A stretch of DNA of 46,252 nucleotides from CAVPRW01 sp046727435 [NCBI: bacterium] (GTDB lineage Bacteria > Tectomicrobia > Entotheonellia > J063), in assembly GCA_046727435.1 (NCBI GenBank), contig JBKPCR010000145.1, forward strand, positions 1 through 46,252, given 5' to 3'. Shown here one piece after another: positions 43,605 through 46,252 of this stretch. Positions within the stretch are counted from its first letter, which is position 1. Each line of letters starts with the position of its first letter. Under the pieces are notes generated by a model that saw nothing but the letters and a program-made list of their open reading frames with translations, had not been told where the DNA came from and made no database searches. A program made the translations under genes and the position numbers.

Positions 43605-43763
43605 GAGTTGGGTAAGGAATATTCGGCGAGGGAGCTCACGCACGACCGCGAACCGGATGCCTATGGCCTTGAAATGGAAGCCCTGACTGATGCCTGTGGT
43701 CTGGCGTGGGACGACCGTCACGATCCCTCTGGTGATCGCTATGCCGATGATCCGCATCCATAA
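43605..43763 (+). pseudogene. Partial duplicate of the 42381 immunity-like gene
   Basis: The frame reads ELGKEYSARELTHDREPDAY, GLEMEALTDACGLAWDDRHD, PSGDRYADDPHP and stops. It matches the last 55 residues of the protein at 42381-42713 (ELGEEFSAKG, NAYGLKIEALTDACGLAWDN), with DNA identity around 80 percent over the best stretch. The first half is missing. The toxin-antitoxin pair lies between the two copies. Confidence 0.8.
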
Positions 43764-43781
43764 TGACGGGGCGAGGTGCCC

Positions 43782-46252
43782 ATGGTGCGCGCCTGTCCGT
43801 CGTCCCCGCCCGACCCCCTTGACCGCCTCCTGGGCGAGGCCCCTGTCTTGCAGGCCTTGCGCGCGCAGATTCGGCACTTGGCCCGCTTCGACGCCGTCGG
43901 GCATGCCGCCGTCCCCACCGTCTTGCTACAGGGGGAAACTGGCACCGGCAAAGGGATAGTCGCACGCGTCATCCACGACAGCGGCCCGCGCGCCCAGGGG
44001 CCGTTCATCGAAGTCAACTGCGCGGCCATCCCGGAGACGCTGCTGGAAGCCGAGCTGTTCGGCGTCGAGGCGGGAGCCTTCACCGATGCCAAGCACGCCA
44101 AGCCCGGCCTGTTTGAAGCGGCGTCGGGGGGCACCCTGTTCTTGGATGAGATCGATGCCCTGCCGCTCGCGCTCCAGGGCAAGTGCCTGACTGCGATCGA
44201 GGCCAAGCGGGTGCGGCGGGTCGGGGCGGTGGTCGAGCACCCCATAGATGTGAAACTAATCGCGGCGACCCATGTAGTGCTTGGCGAGCAGGTGGAGGTG
44301 GGACGCTTTCGGGCCGACCTGTACCACCGCCTGGCGGTCGTGGTGCTGGCGCTCCCGCCCTTGCGCGAGCGGGGCGACGATATCCTGGTGCTGGCCCGCA
44401 CTTTTTTGCAGCAGTACGCAGGCGCCTATGGGGTCAGCCCCCAGCGGCTGAGCAAGGCCGCCGAGGCCTGGCTGCTCGCGTATCACTGGCCAGGCAATGT
44501 GCCAGAGTTGACTCATCTGCTGGAGCGGGTGGTCCTGCTGGGGGCGGCGACGGTGATCGATCCCGAGAGCCTGGCGCGGCGGTGTCTGCCCCAGCCAGGG
44601 CTGGCGGTCCCGGTCGACACGAGACTCCCTCCGGGCCCGGACGTGCCCCAAAACGAGCGCGAGCGCCTCACCGACGCCTTGCGCCAGAGCGGCGGCAACC
44701 TCGCCCAGGCGGCCCGCCTCTTAGGGATCAGCCGCGGCGGCTTGCGGTACCGCCTGCAGAAGTCTGGCCTTGATCGACCGCCCCAGCATGATTCCTCCTC
44801 CGTGGCGGGGGAAGATGCGAACACTCCCACCCTGACCCTCCCCCGTCCAGGGGGAGGGGAGACGCTTGCGCAGTTCATCCCAGCTCAAGATGCCTCAACG
44901 GAGACTGCAGGGCCGGCTGTAGGCTGGGAGCCGAAGCCCGTGGCGGTCCTAGCGATTGAAGCGACCTGGCCGGCGAGGTCGGAGGCCGACGCCAGGCCCT
45001 ACGAGCCCTGGACTCTCGCGAGCCGCTGGGAGCAAAGCATTGCCGAGAAGGTGGCGGGGTTCGGTGGTGTCCTGCTCCAGGGTTCGCCGTCGTTATGCCT
45101 CGTGGCCTTTGGGCTACCCCGGACCCTGGAGCAACTGCCGCAGCGCGCGGTCCAGGCGGCGCTGGCGATCCGACACCTGGCCACTGAGGTGCAGGCTTCA
45201 GCAGGAGAGAAGGCCGGCGTGGTGGTCCGGCTGGCAGGGCATTTGGGGACGGTGCTGGTTGCGGACGGGACCGACGAGTCCCCGAGGCGCTGTCTCGCGG
45301 TGGGGGAAACGGTGGCTCTGCCCGTGCGGTTCCTTGGGCATGCGGCGCCAGGGGAGCTCCTGGTATCCGCCCCGATGGCGCGGCTGACCGATGGGTGGGT
45401 GGAGGTGCAGACTCGCCCGCTGTCCACCGGAGCCGAGCCGTCCGATGCCCTCCTCGTGTACACAGTGGTGGGCCTCCTGCCACGGCAGGCCGCGTTCGCC
45501 AGCATGGGCCGGCGGGCCCACACACCCTTGCTGGGGCGTGCGCGCGAGCTGGCCACCCTGCAAGCTGTGCTGGCGCAGGTCGAAGGCGGCCGGGGTCAGG
45601 TGGTGGGGATTATGGGTGAGCCCGGTATGGGCAAGTCGCGGCTCCTGGCGGAGTGGCGCCAAGAGCTGGCGGAACAAAAAATCACGTACCTGGAAGGGCA
45701 CTGTTGGTCCTACGGCAGCGCCATGCCCTACCTGCCCGTACTCGACCTGCTGAGGGCGCAGTGCGAGATTACGCCCGCCGATGGCACCGAGGTCATCATG
45801 GAGAAGGTCCGGAGAGGGCTGGAGGCTGTGGGCCTGGCGCCTGAAGAATGGGCGCCCTATCTCCTACACCTCCTGGGGTTGGCAGCAGGGATCGAGCGGT
45901 TGGTGGACATCAGTCCGGAGAGGCTGAAGGCGAAGACCTTCGAGGCGCTGCGGCAGCTGAGTCTACATGAGAGTAGGCAGCATCCTCTCATCCTCGCCGT
46001 GGAAAACCTCCACTGGATCGACCCCACTTCCGAAGCCTGGCTCACATCGCTAGTGGAGCGTCTCCCCGGCGCCACCATCCTAGTCCTGGCCACCTACCGT
46101 CCGGGCTACCGACCCCCCTGGCTTGACAAGTCGTATGCCACCCAGCTCACCGTGTCGCCGCTCTCGCCCCAGGACAGAGTCCAGGTGGTGCAGGGGGTAC
46201 TCCAGAAGGAGACCGTCCCAGCCTCCTTGGTCCAGACGATCCTCGCCAAGGC
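43782..46252 (+). CDS. Multidomain regulator: AAA+ (NtrC-like) + Fis HTH + cyclase-like domain + AAA_16 ATPase (3' partial)
   Basis: An open frame of 823 codons running off the window. Order: NtrC-type AAA+ (about 15-260; Walker A LLQGETGTGKG near 49, Walker B GTLFLDEID near 118, arginine region RFRADLYHRLAV); Fis-type helix-turn-helix (GNLAQAARLLGISRGGLRYR, about 305-325); a class III nucleotide-cyclase-like domain (about 385-505, VLLQGSPSLCLVAFGLPRTL, AVQAALAIRHLATEVQ); and an AAA_16/STAND ATPase (from about 582: LLGRARELATLQ, Walker A GEPGMGKSR near 611, Walker B LILAVENLHWID). The sigma-54 contact loop is GAFTDA, not GAFTGA, and both metal Asp of the cyclase are lost (LAIEATW, QGSPS). It is probably a signal-sensing regulator that neither uses sigma-54 in the normal way nor makes cAMP. 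ATG 43782 has GAGG upstream. Confidence 0.85.
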   Translation, partial: MVRACPSSPPDPLDRLLGEAPVLQALRAQIRHLARFDAVGHAAVPTVLLQGETGTGKGIVARVIHDSGPRAQGPFIEVNCAAIPETLLEAELFGVEAGAFTDAKHAKPGLFEAASGGTLFLDEIDALPLALQGKCLTAIEAKRVRRVGAVVEHPIDVKLIAATHVVLGEQVEVGRFRADLYHRLAVVVLALPPLRERGDDILVLARTFLQQYAGAYGVSPQRLSKAAEAWLLAYHWPGNVPELTHLLERVVLLGAATVIDPESLARRCLPQPGLAVPVDTRLPPGPDVPQNERERLTDALRQSGGNLAQAARLLGISRGGLRYRLQKSGLDRPPQHDSSSVAGEDANTPTLTLPRPGGGETLAQFIPAQDASTETAGPAVGWEPKPVAVLAIEATWPARSEADARPYEPWTLASRWEQSIAEKVAGFGGVLLQGSPSLCLVAFGLPRTLEQLPQRAVQAALAIRHLATEVQASAGEKAGVVVRLAGHLGTVLVADGTDESPRRCLAVGETVALPVRFLGHAAPGELLVSAPMARLTDGWVEVQTRPLSTGAEPSDALLVYTVVGLLPRQAAFASMGRRAHTPLLGRARELATLQAVLAQVEGGRGQVVGIMGEPGMGKSRLLAEWRQELAEQKITYLEGHCWSYGSAMPYLPVLDLLRAQCEITPADGTEVIMEKVRRGLEAVGLAPEEWAPYLLHLLGLAAGIERLVDISPERLKAKTFEALRQLSLHESRQHPLILAVENLHWIDPTSEAWLTSLVERLPGATILVLATYRPGYRPPWLDKSYATQLTVSPLSPQDRVQVVQGVLQKETVPASLVQTILAK
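44836..44858. repeat. REP-like palindrome inside the multidomain regulator gene
   Basis: CCCTCCCCC-GTCCA-GGGGGAGGG: nine-base perfect arms, preceded by ACCCTGA. In frame it encodes TPTLTLPRPGGGE, a peptide typical of translated palindromic repeats, located in the linker between the helix-turn-helix and the cyclase-like domain. The related palindrome at 40669-40796 shares the pyrimidine/purine pattern. Confidence 0.7.

Noticed and set aside
43782-44600. Classical sigma-54 activator
   Set aside because: The GAFTGA loop is GAFTDA, so normal sigma-54 contact is not supported.

Overview
The window is high-GC (by eye about 60 percent) DNA from a Gram-negative-like, probably uncultured environmental bacterium. 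Pointers are a SecA with a C-terminal [13 protein letters not shown] zinc motif, a mutS-mutL couple, a Tat-exported amidohydrolase, a DUF3108 protein, many oxidoreductases and hydrolases of the type abundant in Tectomicrobia, Rokubacteria and deltaproteobacterial lineages, and many gene relics. The lineage is an inference; no rRNA gene is present and I recognised no tRNA.

Layout. 1-531: 3' part of a DppC/OppC-type ABC permease. 532-4960: gene-poor, decayed DNA with three separate fragments of the same central part of a ComM/YifB Mg-chelatase-like ATPase, a SnoaL-like pseudogene, a MITE-like inverted repeat and one intact Tat amidohydrolase. 4964-13772: a decayed integrative or replicative element: a zinc-finger protein divergent from an XRE regulator, a P-loop helicase-like gene broken by TAG, a cluster of GGGACA motifs, a CHC2/Toprim primase, a truncated ParB-like protein, two serine-recombinase relics without catalytic domains, an excisionase-like protein and a PIN-domain protein. 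14354-21721: metabolic genes (PAP2 phosphatase, epoxide hydrolase, GMC oxidoreductase with SMP-30 lactonase, F420-type nitroreductase-like protein, large secreted alpha/beta hydrolase). 22124-26169: relics again (beta-lactamase-fold fragment, IS110 transposase, HigB-like toxin) around an HxlR/SDR/SnoaL module bordered by copies of one 32-bp sequence, each followed by a large palindrome.

26345-40536 is the conserved core: SDR, mutS-mutL, two methyltransferases, DUF3108 protein, secA, a small secreted protein with its upstream partner, cyclophilin and an MFS transporter. 40669-46252 is accessory: a MITE-like element in the centre of a palindromic repeat, a luciferase-like monooxygenase, a toxin/immunity-like bicistron with a duplicated second-gene 3' end, a PemK/MazF toxin-antitoxin pair with a frameshifted toxin tail, and the first 823 codons of a large fused regulator (NtrC-type AAA+ lacking GAFTGA, Fis-type HTH, degenerate class III cyclase domain, AAA_16/STAND ATPase).

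The most notable features are this fused regulator, the GGGACA cluster between helicase and primase, the repeated ComM fragments, the repeat-bordered HxlR module, the MITE inside a REP-like palindrome, and several otherwise intact genes broken by a single stop codon.
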